Assembly: GCA_036583965.1 (NCBI GenBank)
Contig: JAZBQD010000021.1
Span: forward strand, 18,297,766 to 18,361,765
From: Prunella strophiata
Lineage: Eukaryota; Chordata; Aves; Passeriformes; Prunellidae
Reading direction: 5' to 3'
Length of the DNA: 64,000 nucleotides
In this document: positions 37,953 to 50,619 of the stretch, one piece after another
How positions within the stretch are numbered: the stretch's first letter is position 1
Layout of the letters: each line of letters begins with the position of its first letter
The notes under the pieces: model-generated
The model's input: the letters and a program-made list of their open reading frames with translations, nothing else
Databases searched by the model: none
Told to the model about the DNA's origin: nothing
Program-made: the position numbers and the translations under genes

Positions 37953-39951
37953 TGATGCCTTGGGAGGGCTCACCTAGAACAGAGGCTGGACAGAGCTAAA
38001 GAATAAAGCAGGGATTTGTTAAAAGGATCTCCTCCATGGATCCACCTTGGGCAGCACAAGAGCCCAGCCAGGGCTGCACCCAAGATGAACCAAAATGGGC
38101 ACAAAATGAGCCCAAGATGAACCAAAATGTGAACCAAAATGGGCACAAAATGAACCCAAGATGAACCAAAATGGGCCCAAAATGAACCCAAGATGAACCA
38201 AAATGGGCACAAAATGAGCCCAAGATGAACCAAAATGGGCACAAAATGAGCCCAAGATGAACCAAAATGGGCACAAAATGAGCCCAAGATGAACCAAAAT
38301 GGGCACAAAATGAGCCCAAGATGAACCAAAATGGGCACAAAATGAGCCCAAGATGAACCAAAATGGGCACAAAATGAGCCCAAGATGAACCAAAATGGGC
38401 ACAAAATGAACCCAAGATGAACCAAAATGGGCACAAAATGAGCCCAAGATGAACCAAAATGGGCACAAAATGAGCCCAAGATGAACCAAAATGGGCACAA
38501 AATGAACCCAAGATGAACCAAAATGGGCACAAAATGAGCCCAAGATGAACCAAAATGGGCACAAAATGAACCCAAGATGAACCAAAATGGGCACAAAATG
38601 AGCCCAAGATGAACCAAAATGGGCACAAAATGAACCCAAGATGAACCAAAATGGGCACAAAATGAACCCAAGATGAACCAAAATGGGCACAAAATGAGCC
38701 CAAGATGAACCAAAATGGGCACAAAATGAACCCAAGATGAACCAAAATGGGCACAAAATGAGCCCAAGATGAACCAAAATGGGCACAAAATGAGCCCAAG
38801 ATGAACCAAAATGGGCACAAAATGAACCCAAGATGAACCAAAATGGGCACAAAATGAACCCAAGATGAACCAAAATGGGCACAAAATGAGCCCAAGATGA
38901 ACCAAAATGGGCACAAAATGAACCCAAGATGAACCAAAATGGGCACAAAATGAGCCCAAGATGAACCAAAATGGGCACAAAATGAACCCAAGATGAACCA
39001 AAATGGGCACAAAATGAACCCAAGATGAACCAAAATGGGCACAAAATGAGCCCAAGATGAACCAAAATGGGCACAAAACAAACCCAAGATGAACCAAAAT
39101 GGGCACAAAATGAACCCAAGATGAACCAAAATGGGCACAAAATGAACCCAAGATGAACCAAAATGGGCACAAAATGAACCCAAGATGAACCAAAATGGGC
39201 ACAAAATGAACCCAAGATGAACCAAAATGGGCACAAAATGAGCCCAAGATGAACCAAAATGGGCACAAAATGAACCCAAGATGAACCAAAATGGGCACAA
39301 AATGAGCCCAAGATGAACCAAAATGGGCACAAAATGAGCCCAAGATGAACCAAAATGGGCACAAAATGAGCCCAAGATGAACCAAAATGGGCACAAAATG
39401 AGCCCAAGATGAACCAAAATGGGCACAAAATGAGCCCAAGATGAACCAAAATGGGCACAAAATGAGCCCAAGATGAACCAAAATGGGCACAAAATGAGCC
39501 CAAGATGAACCAAAATGGGCACAAAATGAGCCCAAGATGAACCAAAATGGGCACAAAATGAGCCCAAGATGAACCAAAATGGGCACAAAATGAACCCAAG
39601 ATGAACCAAAATGGGCACAAAATGAGCCCTAAAATGGTCCCAAATGCAGAGGCTCACGGGGTCTCTCACTGTGATCAGCTTCTGCTCCATTTGCACCTTG
39701 GAGTTCATTGTCCCCATTCCAGCTTTAGCCCCTGCAGTCCCACCTGCTTGTTTTTCTCTCCTAGCCCCACGCTCTTTGTGCTCTTGGGCTGAGATTTGGC
39801 ATCATTTGTCCTTGGTGCCCAGCTGGAGCAGGAATTGTTTTGTCTCCCTGCTCTGTGCACAGAGCTCACCATCCCCTAATGTGAAGCTCAGACCCACACA
39901 CTAAAGCAGCACAGAACCTGAAAAATAGAAAAGCTAAACCTCCAGGTATCA
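37953..39951 (-). mobile_element. Solo LTR, copy 1, enlarged by an internal minisatellite
   Basis: Terminal bases TGATGCC ... GGTATCA form LTR-style inverted ends with one mismatch. The 4-bp sequence CCTC flanks both sides (37949-37952 and 39952-39955) as a target-site duplication. The left 130 bp and right 300 bp match copy 2 at 49862-50353 closely. The minus orientation is inferred because copy 2 has AATAAA on that strand near its 3' end. Here the same site reads AACAAA, so the signal is lost. No retroviral internal genes lie nearby. The element is 1999 bp, against 492 bp for copy 2; the excess equals about 47 units of 32 bp. Confidence 0.85.
38085..39630. repeat. 32-bp minisatellite inside the LTR, about 47-48 copies
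   Basis: The unit is ACCAAAATGGGCACAAAATG followed by AGCCCAAGATGA, with near-perfect copies. The main variation is one G/A position (GAGCC or GAACC). One truncated unit lies near 38123 and one variant unit (AAAACAAACCC) near 39075. The 32-bp period is coprime with 3 and lacks stops on the minus strand, so three ORFs of 533-573 codons overlap; they are repeat artefacts. Confidence 0.97.
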
Positions 39952-39955
39952 CCTC

Positions 39956-42900
39956 CAGGATGCTGCTTTCCCTTTCCAGGAATCCAGGATGGTTTCTCTG
40001 TCTCTCCCCTTTCAGCCTCCTAGGACCAGCACTTCCAATTTGTCTTCTCCAATGACTCCAGAGGGTGTTTCTGCCAGGACCTTGCCTCTTGGATTTGTTT
40101 CTCCTGTCTGATTCACAGACCCCCAATTTGTTTGATCTCCCAGGGCCAGCATTTCCAGCAGCTCCCTGGGGCTCCATGAAAAGGGAGTGAGGAAGAAGAG
40201 TTCACATGTGCTGCACAGAAATCTCCATATTTTAAAGGGTATCCTGTATCCCCACTGGAACATTTTTAATGGTCCACAAATCAGAAAAGAAAAAAAAAAA
40301 AAAAGAGCTGAAAAACCACACTTAAGGCATTCATTGTTCAAAGCTCAGATCCCTGGGACTGCTGGAGGCTCCATGGGGGAGGATCCAAGGAATTCTGTGC
40401 TGGGGTGGGCTCTGGGAGCCCCCTCACCCAGGGCTGGGTGGAGGTGCTGCTCTCAGGCCCTCTCTGTTTTTCAGGGAAATGTTTCCATTTTTGGGATGGG
40501 AGGCAAGCAGGAGAATTTCCAAGGAAGAATCTGCCAAGGTATTAGGTATGGAGATTAATGCCCTGCTTGTGGCAGGGGATTGCTGGAATGTGTGTTAGAA
40601 GAGGTAAAGACTGATTTTATTCCTCTTTAAAGCTCCTTTAAAGCAGAATTCTGCTCTCCTCGTGACATCCTTTGATGAGACTCAATAGCCACCAAGGCTG
40701 GTCAAGCCAAAAGCGATGGCTGGAATTTTCAAAAGTGGCAAACCCAGCATTAATCCAGCATATTCCAATTTTTATCTTCCCTTCACGTTCTCCATTCATT
40801 CCCTCTGCAATTCCCAGTCACTAGCACAGGGAAATGGGGACTTCAAAAAATAAACTCTGCTTTTTCCTTTAGGTGAGCTGTTTAATGTGTGTTCTGCTGC
40901 AGTATTTGGTAACAGGGCAGTGAGAGGAATCCCCAGGAGCTGAGAAGGCTCCAGCTCTTCAGCAAGGAGCTGTATTTTGAGGCAATGATCTGCAGAGCCT
41001 GGATTTAATCTTACCTGGACTCAAAAGTGCAGTTACTGAGACTGAAGAATGAATATCCCACAAGAATATTGGGACTGGCCAACAGTTTGCAGCTTATTGT
41101 TTAGACAAGAAACATAAACTTATGAAATTGTGAGAATGGGTTCTCCAAAGACTTCTCCAAATGTGTCCATTATCAGCTATAAATACTTCCAAACTCTCTT
41201 TGTTTCATAAAGTCTTCTTGAAATGGGATTTGATTGTAAAAGTGTTTGTGTAAGCATCTGGCAATTCTTGTGCTTCTGACTTAAACAGGAATATTAATTA
41301 TGCAACCAAAATGGCATTTCATTTGATTTCTGAATGTTTATATATGAATATATATTAAAATATAATTTCTATAATTACTCTGTTACAGGAGGGTACAGCC
41401 AGGTGAGGGTTTGCCTCTTCTCCCAGGTGACAAGTGACAGGACAAGAGAAGGTGGCACTGGGTGTTCACCAGGAAGAATTCCTTTTCCCTCTGGGATAAA
41501 CCAGCAAGAGAATCCCAAAATCCCAGAACCATTCAGGCTGCTCTTTGCCTGATCTGCTCTTTTAGCCACGGGCTAACTTGGATTTTTTGTGTCCTGGAGA
41601 CATTTGCCCACATCCATCCTCCTCCTCCTCCTCTGGCTGAGGAAGCCCAAAACGTGCCAGATCCAGAGGGGACAATTCAGTGAGTTGGTGAGGGGACATG
41701 AAATTCCAAACATTTGTCTCATTTCAAAGCAGAAGCACCAAATCCATGGAAATATCCTGTGATTATCAGGGCTCTAGAGACCTCTCGTGGACAAACACTT
41801 TTGCTTCCTTCATGTGACATGTTTGTTTTAGGGATAAAGTGTGTTTATTTGCCAATAATTTATTACTTATTATTATTATTATCATCATTATAATTCTAAT
41901 ATTTTATCATTAATTTATATAATTTATAGGTATAATTTATATCTCTATATAATATAGATATTATATTTATAATAATATAAAAGTATTTGATTTTATCATT
42001 AAATTCTCTTAATAATGAAAATTATTATATGTAATATAATTACAGTCCATAATCAAATGTAATATAATGTATTCCTAATAGAATAATAATAGAATGTAAT
42101 ATAACTACATTCCAGGTTATTAATATATTCTGTGGTGACACAAAGGTGGATTCTACTCCTACAAGTGATGATAAAGCAAATAACATCTTAAATATTTCCC
42201 CACCTACCCCCTTTGCCTTGTCCTCAGTTAATATTTTGTTAGGACTTTTGCATTCTGGAGTGGTTTTGGCAGTGAAAAATAATTTCAGTTCACATTGGGT
42301 TTGGAATTTTTAGTATTTTTACTTATCAGATAATAAAGGTGCTAGAAAAAGAATAATTAAACCAGCAGCACTACATTTCATTGCTGTGTGTTTACTGTTG
42401 ACTGTAAATTATTTGGAATGTGGTGGTTTTTTCCTCATCTGAAAAACTTATTAAGATTCATCAATTTATTTACTCTTTTCCCTCTCAATTTTAATGCCCA
42501 ATTTTTGTCACAAAGCAGAAAATTTCCATCAACCAGAGAGGAATCTGGAATTTGCTGAGCATTTCTGGGGCTGGCAGGGGGAGTTCAGTGGTTGATACCC
42601 ACCACCCTTAAACAAGAAATAAATCAGCAACTGAATTTTTATTTATTGATTTAAAAACTCGATTTTTTTTTCCCCTGAGAAATGTGTAAACCTGGTTGTG
42701 CCCAGGCTGTGGGAGGTGACTCCTATGAGATGAGATTTATCCCCAAATCCCTTGTCTGTAGCCATCTGCCAGTGTGGGGATAAATTGCTTTTTCCACAGA
42801 GATTATTTGATTTTTTCCACAATCCGCCTCATTTTCCAGCTTCATCCTTTCCTCACTTGGGTGAGTTATTGGTGGCCCTTGATGTTCTCACTTAACAAAA

Positions 42901-45900
42901 AGCATAAGGAGAAATTTCTGTTTACTTCACCGCCCTGGCTTTGCATGAAAGTGCTGTAAAATTAAAGGCAGACAAAGAATTTAATATTAAGGAGAGGTAA
43001 TTAAGGAGTTGCTCAGCCCTCTATGCTTATCTCCAGCCCCTGTGAGCAGCCCACTGTGTGCAAGGCAAAGGCAATTTTTCTTTTTAATATTGCAATAACT
43101 CTAAGCTCTTCTAAGAGAAAATCCACTGACCATTTGGGACAAAAAGCTACATTTCAAAAATAAATTAAAATCTTGGCCGGCAGCTTGATTTCACAGGAAA
43201 ATTTCAATGTGCCAGAGTGCTGAAAACCAAACGTATTTCAGCTGAATACTCTTTGATTTTTTTCAGGGAGAAAAAATTCCTTTTTAATTCTTCTCTGCCC
43301 TTTTTCAGCAGGGGAAAGGTCTGGCAATATTTTTAAATTATTCTTTGTAGCTTTGGTTTTAGGTGCAAAGATGGAATGCTGGAATTGGGGAGGGAAGGAT
43401 GAAGATGTTTGTGTTCAGGGTGAGCTCTTCTTTTCCCAAACTGTTCTAGGAATGCTTTACATCCTATATAATACTTGACATATTGTGCAGATTTTAAGTG
43501 GATTTTGAAGTAGATTTTAAAGGAATTTTTTTCAGCTGGTTGCTCTGCTCAACTTCAAGACCTGCATAATTTTGACACCACTTTTTATTTGATTCTTGTC
43601 CTTGTGCTGTCTGCAAACCAACATCTTCTCCCAATAAAAGCCATTTTCAGGCAGCAGGGAAAGCCTGGAGAAATGTGGTAGTGGTGGATTTTATTTTTTT
43701 TTTTTCCTACCTTTATTCAGTGCTGGCTATCAGCTGTATCCAGGCCAAACACAGACCTGGAATCCCAAATCCTTGCCCCATTTTGCTCTCTCTCTCTCCC
43801 TAAAGCTTTCTCATTCCACTTTGACAAACCACCAGGAAGTTTGAGGCTGGATATTATTTTTCGTGGTACATCTTATCAGCCAATTAGTGTTTGAATTGAA
43901 ACCTACAAGTGCCTATCTCTCTGTTCACAGTTATTCTGCTTGATATCAAACAATTCCTTGCTCCCAGGCTCCAGGAATCAACGTTATCACCACTCCTGGA
44001 GTATCTTATTTGCTTTGTGATAGGAAGGCTGAGCCCATTCTGAAGTTCTGTTTTCTGGGCTTGGGTTTTCATGTGCCACTGTGCAAAAGCAGAGTGAGCT
44101 CAGCAGGAGATTTTCCTGTTGTTAAGCCCTGAACCCTAATCTGAAGGAAACAAACCCAGCTCCTCTTATTTTCAAACAGATAAGATTTGTGAGGTTATTA
44201 ATCACGGGCCCGAATGGCCGCGCTGGGGATTGGGAATGATCAACGGTTTGATATAAAACTTGTCAACATTTATTCCAGAGACGGACCATCCGTCCAGGGG
44301 GAGCCTTGGAAAGTCATTTTGTGTCTGCTGGATGATAAAGGGCCATTTAAGTGCATAAACAGCCATGACATCATGCTGAACTTACATGTTCTTTCATCTG
44401 CCCCTAAATGAGACCGGCTCTCTTTGGCTGTTGCCCTGAGCTTTGATTTTTTGAAGATTTTCTCCCCCTCCATGTATCATTTAATTTATTTATTCTTTTT
44501 TAAATTGTTATTATTTGATAGAACAAGTCACTGTTGTTGGGTTTATTTTCCTCAAAGAGCTTTAATGCTGGATTCAGAGGATTAACTCCTGGGCAGGTGT
44601 AAATCAACGTCGAGTTGGCCTCCCTCAGACAAGGGTTTAGCTCATGGTGTTTAATCTTGGTGAATTTGTACTCTGGAAAACATGAAATGATGTCCTCCCC
44701 CATATAAACATCCTGGGATGGTGAACACATTGAGAGGAGATAATTCTCACATTTCTTTTTTTTCCTTTCTCAGCATTGCTCTTCAGCCATTAAACCTATT
44801 TCATGGGTGACTGATACATAGGGCAACCTAACCCACAGACAATTCATGACAGAGATAACTGAAAAAAGGAGATTATTTTCTTTTTGCTGTAGCTGCCATG
44901 AGCACTATGAGTGCCCAACAGCCTTTGGCTGGAAGAGTTTTCAGTATGTGGTTTACCATCACTTTTAATTTGGCAAAATAGGTTTAAACCCTCATAAATA
45001 CTCCATGAAAATCTCCCAGTGACCATTTGGTGCAGAAATCAACTGCCAACATGGCTTGGGAAGGTTAGGATAAATATCTATCTATCTAAAATATATTAAA
45101 TAAATAAACAAATTATATATATAGCTGCTCCTGATGGGAAGGGAGCCCTTGCACAGATGCCATGGTGCAATTCCATGGGACACTCCATTCCCTGCCAAGG
45201 GCTGTGATAAGATCACAGAGTGTAATAAACCTCTCCAGTCCCTTCCAAGGGATGAAAGATGGGAAGCAAAGTGTTTTAAGTGCAGCCAGATTGCTGTCCT
45301 AGGCTGGGGAGGAGAAAGAAAGGATCTGGTGAGGCTGGAGAAGTGGTCTCTGAACTGGGTAGAATTCTGTTTGGCATTGAGGAATTAGGCTAGTGGAGCC
45401 TGAAAAACGTAGATTTTTGTATCTGGTGGTGCTGCAGCCCTGAGCTGGCACCTCTGGGGCTGCAGATGCCAAAAGGCAAAGATGTGGCAGAAGTGAAGTG
45501 AAGAAACTGAGATAGGAGTCCTGCAGAAGGACAGAGATTTCTCTGGTTCCTCTCTGTGATTCCTCACTCCAAGAGAAGAAAGCCCAGGAAGACTTTGAGG
45601 CAATAGATGGATTTTCCCTGGTGTGAGGAACAGAGGTTGTTAGAGCAGAGAGGAGCAGTGTTCTTGCACCAAAGGTGTCAGGGTGGGTTTGCTTTTTGTT
45701 CCTATTGCAAATCCATAAAGGAAAAATCAGTTTTGTTTTTTTTTTTTAAATCCTCTATCCAAGAAATGATCTCTGAGCACCAGCCAGAGTGTATTTATTG
45801 GTGTGTATTTATTAAACACTGGTTAAATTGTTGCCTGGAGCTCCTGCACTCCACTCCTATCCCTAACAGGTTTTGTGTCACTTCTAAAGAGAAACTTCTT

Positions 45901-47312
45901 CAGAAACCGTCCTTCAAATCCTTCAGAGCAAAGGATTGTCTCCATTTCCCATCTTTTTCTGGATGAAACAAGCTCTTTTCCATTGCTCTCATGAACTCCC
46001 TGCACACCTTGGCAGAATGTTCTCATAAACTCAGCTGTAATCTGGCAGGAAATATCCCCAGTCTTTACAAATGCTAAATATCAGAAAATCAATGAAAGGA
46101 GAAGGAAGAAGGTGGCATTGGATATGGGATTTCCCTGGGGCATTTCTCTGTTTTCCAAGAGATGGATGCTCAAATCCCCCAAGATCACAGCCACAAAAAT
46201 CCTTGTGATTTGGCTGGAACTGGTGCCAGCTTTGAGCTGGTCCTCAGCTAAACCCAGAACACCTTTCCCACTCCTCAGAGGGGTCTGAGAGCCTGCCCTG
46301 AGCTCTGCCCTGGGCCAGCTACGTGCAGGTGTAAAACAGGAGTGCAGAGCCCTGGCAGCAGAGCTCTGTCCTGAGCTGTGAATACCCAGTGCAGACAATT
46401 CCCCTCTCAGCTGTCAGCTGAGCTTTTCCTGCTGCTGACTTTTGTTCCTTGCTGTTATTTGGAAGAAGACTTTTCCATGAGCTGGCTGCTTCTGAATTCC
46501 CTGGTGGCCACGAGTAGGGAAGTGTCTGTAGTGTGGATAACATTTCTCTGGAACAGGAGTGATTTGTCTGAATAAAGCATCTACAAATGGGCTTTATCAA
46601 AATCCACTCACTGTGTTTCAAGGGATAAGCTTTTATGTGGGAAGAGACATTTGTTGGGGCTTTCTCTGTTAGGGTTTAATCTTACCAAGGGTGTTTTTCC
46701 TCTGGAATGTGCATATAATTTTGAATTTCACAATTATTTTAATACAAGAAGTGATTGGAGTACTGGCAGAAGCTGATGTAAAACTCTCCACTCTTTGTTA
46801 GGAAAAGGTTGGCTGTTTATGCAATTCCAAATTCTTCCTTTTAAAATAAAATTTACAGCCTCCTGAAATGGCTCCCACAGACCTCCCAGGCTTTGATTTC
46901 TCTCTGAATTTTTGAAAAGCCTCTCGACCCCCAGACTGGGAACAGCCTGGAATAATTACACCTGATGGGAGGTGTTAATGCCTCCTGACACTGCCTGCCA
47001 CTCATCTCCACACTCAGCAGAAATTTATGTGCCAACTGCCTGGAGTTTTACTGCCAAGCTGAGCCCTCCCCACTCCTCCTAGGAGTGAATCTGCTCCTTC
47101 ATTTATCACTGCAATTCCTCAGGTCAGATTTATTTCCAAAGGAGAATAAGGTGTGGGCTGCACACAGGTGGTGAGGAGTTGCAGAGGAGGTGAAGGCACA
47201 GCTGGGTGGGCACAGTGTTGCCTTGGGCATTTCTGGGCTGCAGGGTTGAGGAAAAGCTGGTGGAGACAACTGTAAATCCAGGCAGTGTGTGGAAAATCTA
47301 TCTATTTCTATA
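39956..47312. other. Intergenic region without recognised genes
   Basis: Mostly unique sequence. It contains a poly-A run at 40290-40304, an AT-rich tract at 41855-42120, and a TATC/TAAA microsatellite near 45070-45122. A CpG-containing, repeat-free patch lies at 44190-44410. No exon pair or RNA gene was supported. Confidence 0.5.
41855..42120. repeat. AT-rich low-complexity tract
   Basis: ATT/TAA triplet runs grade into irregular AATATA sequence over about 260 bp with almost no G or C. Confidence 0.8.
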
Positions 47313-47383
47313 TAGATATATTCCCAAATGCACCTCTCAGCTGCCTCCAGGTCTGCTGAGAGGTGGATTTGGGAATTTATCTA
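47313..47383. other. Long hairpin, 31-bp arms and 9-base loop
   Basis: Arm 47313-47343 and arm 47353-47383 are complementary at 28 of 31 positions, with loop CCTCCAGGT. The arm cores are CCCAAATGCACCTCTCAG and CTGAGAGGTGGATTTGGG. The size and near-continuous pairing resemble a microRNA precursor, but an inverted-repeat relic is equally possible. AT-rich repeats follow at 47390-47440. Confidence 0.6.
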
Positions 47384-49861
47384 AGAACAGCTTGATATAT
47401 TTGATATATTAGATATATTTGAGAATATATCTAAGAAACCTTCACCTCTCAGTCTCTGTCTTGGCTGGGGAAGGTGGTTTTCCACTTTCTGTCCCACTGC
47501 AAAGCCATAACAGAGATAAGAAAGTTCAGAGTTTCTGGGAAGCAAACTGAGCTGTGGTGGAGCCTGCTCCATCTCCAAGCTGGAGCTCACTGGCAGCACA
47601 CCTGGAGCTTCACCTCTCACCTCTGGTTTTCCATTTCTCTCCTGCACAATCCCAGCTCCTCCTCCTCCATTTCCCCAATCCCTGTGCCAGCACACAATGG
47701 GCTCTGTGTGTCTCCTCTGGGGCACCCTCTGCCCCCAGACCCCCACGGAAAGAACATGGGAGTGTGCTGCTGAAAACAATGCAGAAATTGGTTTTTCACA
47801 AGTGTGGGCACCATGGAGCAGGACCCTGCACACGTTGGGGGATTTATTTCTCTTCTTGGTGCTCTGGCACTGGCTTTGCTTGCCAAAGGCAAATGTTCAA
47901 GTGCACTGGAGAAATTCCAGCCTGTTCATCTAAAAGGGCAGAGAAGTGAGGTGCTCACTTCTAATCCAAAATATGACATCCAGGGTTGTTCACACAGGTA
48001 AATGTTCTTCACCATGAACAAGTCACCACACTCAGAGCAGTCAAAGCTTGCTGAAGTTCTGCATTGCATCCTGGATCCAGAAGAGTAGAAAAAGCTGCTT
48101 TTTACTCCATGACAAGCAGCAGAGCTGCAGAGTGCAGTGTGAGGCATTGCTGTCCCTGCAGGAAATGCTGATTTGTGCCAGGCAGGGTGAGTCTGGGGTT
48201 TATTTTTCCAGGTGGCTGCAGAAGAGGCTGGTTCTGCACCTCGTGGTGATGAATGCAGCAATTTCCCCATCAGCTTCTGACAGGTTAAACTCTTCTGGGT
48301 GATGCTGAGAGGATTTAAGCACCCAAACACTTACAATTATCTGCAGGCAGCACACTGATCTGTCACTACTGATACTCAAATCAAAAGTGCTTGAGTGGGG
48401 ATTGAGTGGCAAGCAATAAAAAAAGGAGACATGGAACAGGAGGAGCAAAGCCCCACATTTTGAGGGGATTTTTTGGGCATGTGGCCCATCCAGCAGCATC
48501 TCCAGCCCACCTTTATTGCCCTGGTGTGTTTGGGGAGGACTCTCCAGGAGCCTGCCTGGCCTCAGGACAGCTGAGAGGGACACATGGGAAACAGGAGCAG
48601 GGCTGGGAGATAAATACAGCACAAGGGTTTGGCACCTTCCACAAGAGCTTCACCAACTGCCCTGTTCCTTGGTGACATTGTGGTTTGGCCACTAGCTTAA
48701 AGAAACCTGGTGCCTTGTCAACCCTTGCCTGCTCTCCATGTTCTTTTTCTCCTTTTTTCCTTGAATAGGGAATTTTCCTGGGATTTAATTCTGTCAGTGT
48801 CTACTGCTCATATACCATGAGTAACCCAAGCTATATTTCTGTAGTCTATTTCCAGAACTTTAGACCAAATTTGAGGTTAAAAAAAAATTATAGCAAGTAT
48901 TTCATAGCTCTTGCTTTTAGATTAATCAGAAGTGAGGAAAGGGAAGATCAGCAGCAAGCTGTTTTCACCTTGGTTCAGAGAACTTTGAAGAGTTGTGCTA
49001 AGCCAGCTGAGTTCTTTAATAAAGTTTTCAGCTACACTCCATCAAATATCCTGGCTAAGCAGGGAAATGGCCAGACCTTTGAACTGTTTTTGTGTCTCCT
49101 CATCACTCACATCTGCACAGGACACTCTCCTAATCACAGTCCAGAACAGGCAGGAGACACAGCTCACACCTGAGCAGTGCTGCCTGCCAGGCCTCAAAAT
49201 CCCTGTGAATGCTCCCACATTGAGGCAGAATATTTGTTATTATTATTTTCATTGATATTATCTATTATTATTATTTTTATTGATTCCTTAGCTGGGTGTA
49301 AACCCTGAGGGGCTCCCTTGGCTCAGGGCTCTGCAGAGGCTGTGGCACAGATGGAACCAACCTGTGAACAAAAAACCATGGGGTTTGTGTGAAAAAAATG
49401 AGAATTATCCTCAGAGTCATTTATCTCTCCCTGCAGTGCAAGTGCTGCTGAGATTTGGTGACTTTGAAGTCTGATTCAAGAGAGGAGGGGGAGGTCAATA
49501 TCTGGGATAAAACATTGGCCAAAGAGTGGTTTCTCCTGGGCTGGGAATGAAAAAGCAATGGGTGAGCTGGTGAGAAGTTCTTTTTGGACAGGGGACACCC
49601 AGGGGGGATCAGACAGATCCAAGAATTCTCCAGAATTCCCATTTTGTGCAGGAAGGTTGGGTAAAAACCCACAGCATCCCAGTGCCCACCTTCCACCTCC
49701 TGTGCCAACTTGGCATCACACTGCCTGTGAGCCTCCCTGCAGCAGGCAGACACAAAATGTTACAAAATCAGCCAACCTTTATCAGAGTTTCCACTGCCAT
49801 GGTGGAGGTGGGAGATGTGAGATCCCTTTTGGGCACCTGGGACCTGGAGGGGGGGCTCAGC

Positions 49862-50353
49862 TGATGCCTTGAGAAGGCTGAGCTAGAACAGAGACTGGAC
49901 AGAGCTAAAGAATAAAGCAGGGATTTATTCAAAGGATCTCCTCCATGGATCCACCTTGGGCAGCACCAGAGCCCAGCCAGGGCTGCACCCAAGATGAACC
50001 AAAATGGTCACAAAATGAACCCAAGATGAACCAAAATGGGCACAAAATGCACGAGTGCTCACGGGGTCTCTCCCTTGGATCAGCCTGCTCCATTTGCACC
50101 TTGGAGTTCATTGTCCCATTCCAGCTTTAGCCCCTGCAGTCCCACCCTGCTTGTTTTTCTCTCTTCAGCCCACGCTGTTTGTGCTCTTGGGCTGAGATTT
50201 GGATCATTTGTCCTTGGTGCCCAGCTGGAGCAGGAATTGTTTTGTCTCCCTGCTCTGTGCACAGAGCTCACCATCCCCTGATGTGAAGCCCAGACCCACA
50301 CACTAAAGCAGCACAGAACCTGAAAAATAGAGAAGCCAAAACCTGGGGCATCA
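49862..50353 (-). mobile_element. Solo LTR, copy 2 (short form)
   Basis: Perfect 7-bp inverted ends TGATGCC ... GGCATCA, flanked by a 4-bp duplication CAGC (49858-49861 and 50354-50357). On the minus strand AATAAA lies at 49929-49924, about 60-70 bp before the 3' end, as expected for an LTR R region. The 32-bp motif is present only about twice (about 49988-50050). It shares flanking sequence with copy 1. Four-base duplications are typical of gammaretrovirus-like (class I) elements. No internal viral genes are present. Confidence 0.87.
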
Positions 50354-50619
50354 CAGCAGTGCTGATGGAAAACCAGGTGATGTCTGAATGTGGCTGAGGG
50401 TGGGGCCTGAATCTCTGTGTTTAATTTGGGACAATCATCTCCTGTGGGACCCGGGCCAGGAGGACTGAGCTGAGAGCAGCAGCCACATTTCCCCTGGCAG
50501 ATGAAAAGCCCTTTCTGTAACCTCAGCAACACCCCCTGCCAAAAGCTTTGTTTTACACAGTGCTGGAGATGCTGCCCATTAAACAGCAATTAGTCCTTGC
50601 TGGATCCAAAGCCTGCCCT

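Noticed and set aside
37970..39717. Three overlapping minus-strand ORFs of 533-573 codons
   Set aside because: They are one 32-bp tandem repeat read in three frames. The period is coprime with 3 and lacks stops, so all frames give the same 32-residue repeat; no promoter, start context or domain supports a protein.
48817..49173. 118-codon plus ORF
   Set aside because: No recognised domain and no flanking splice signals; length is within chance for this base composition.
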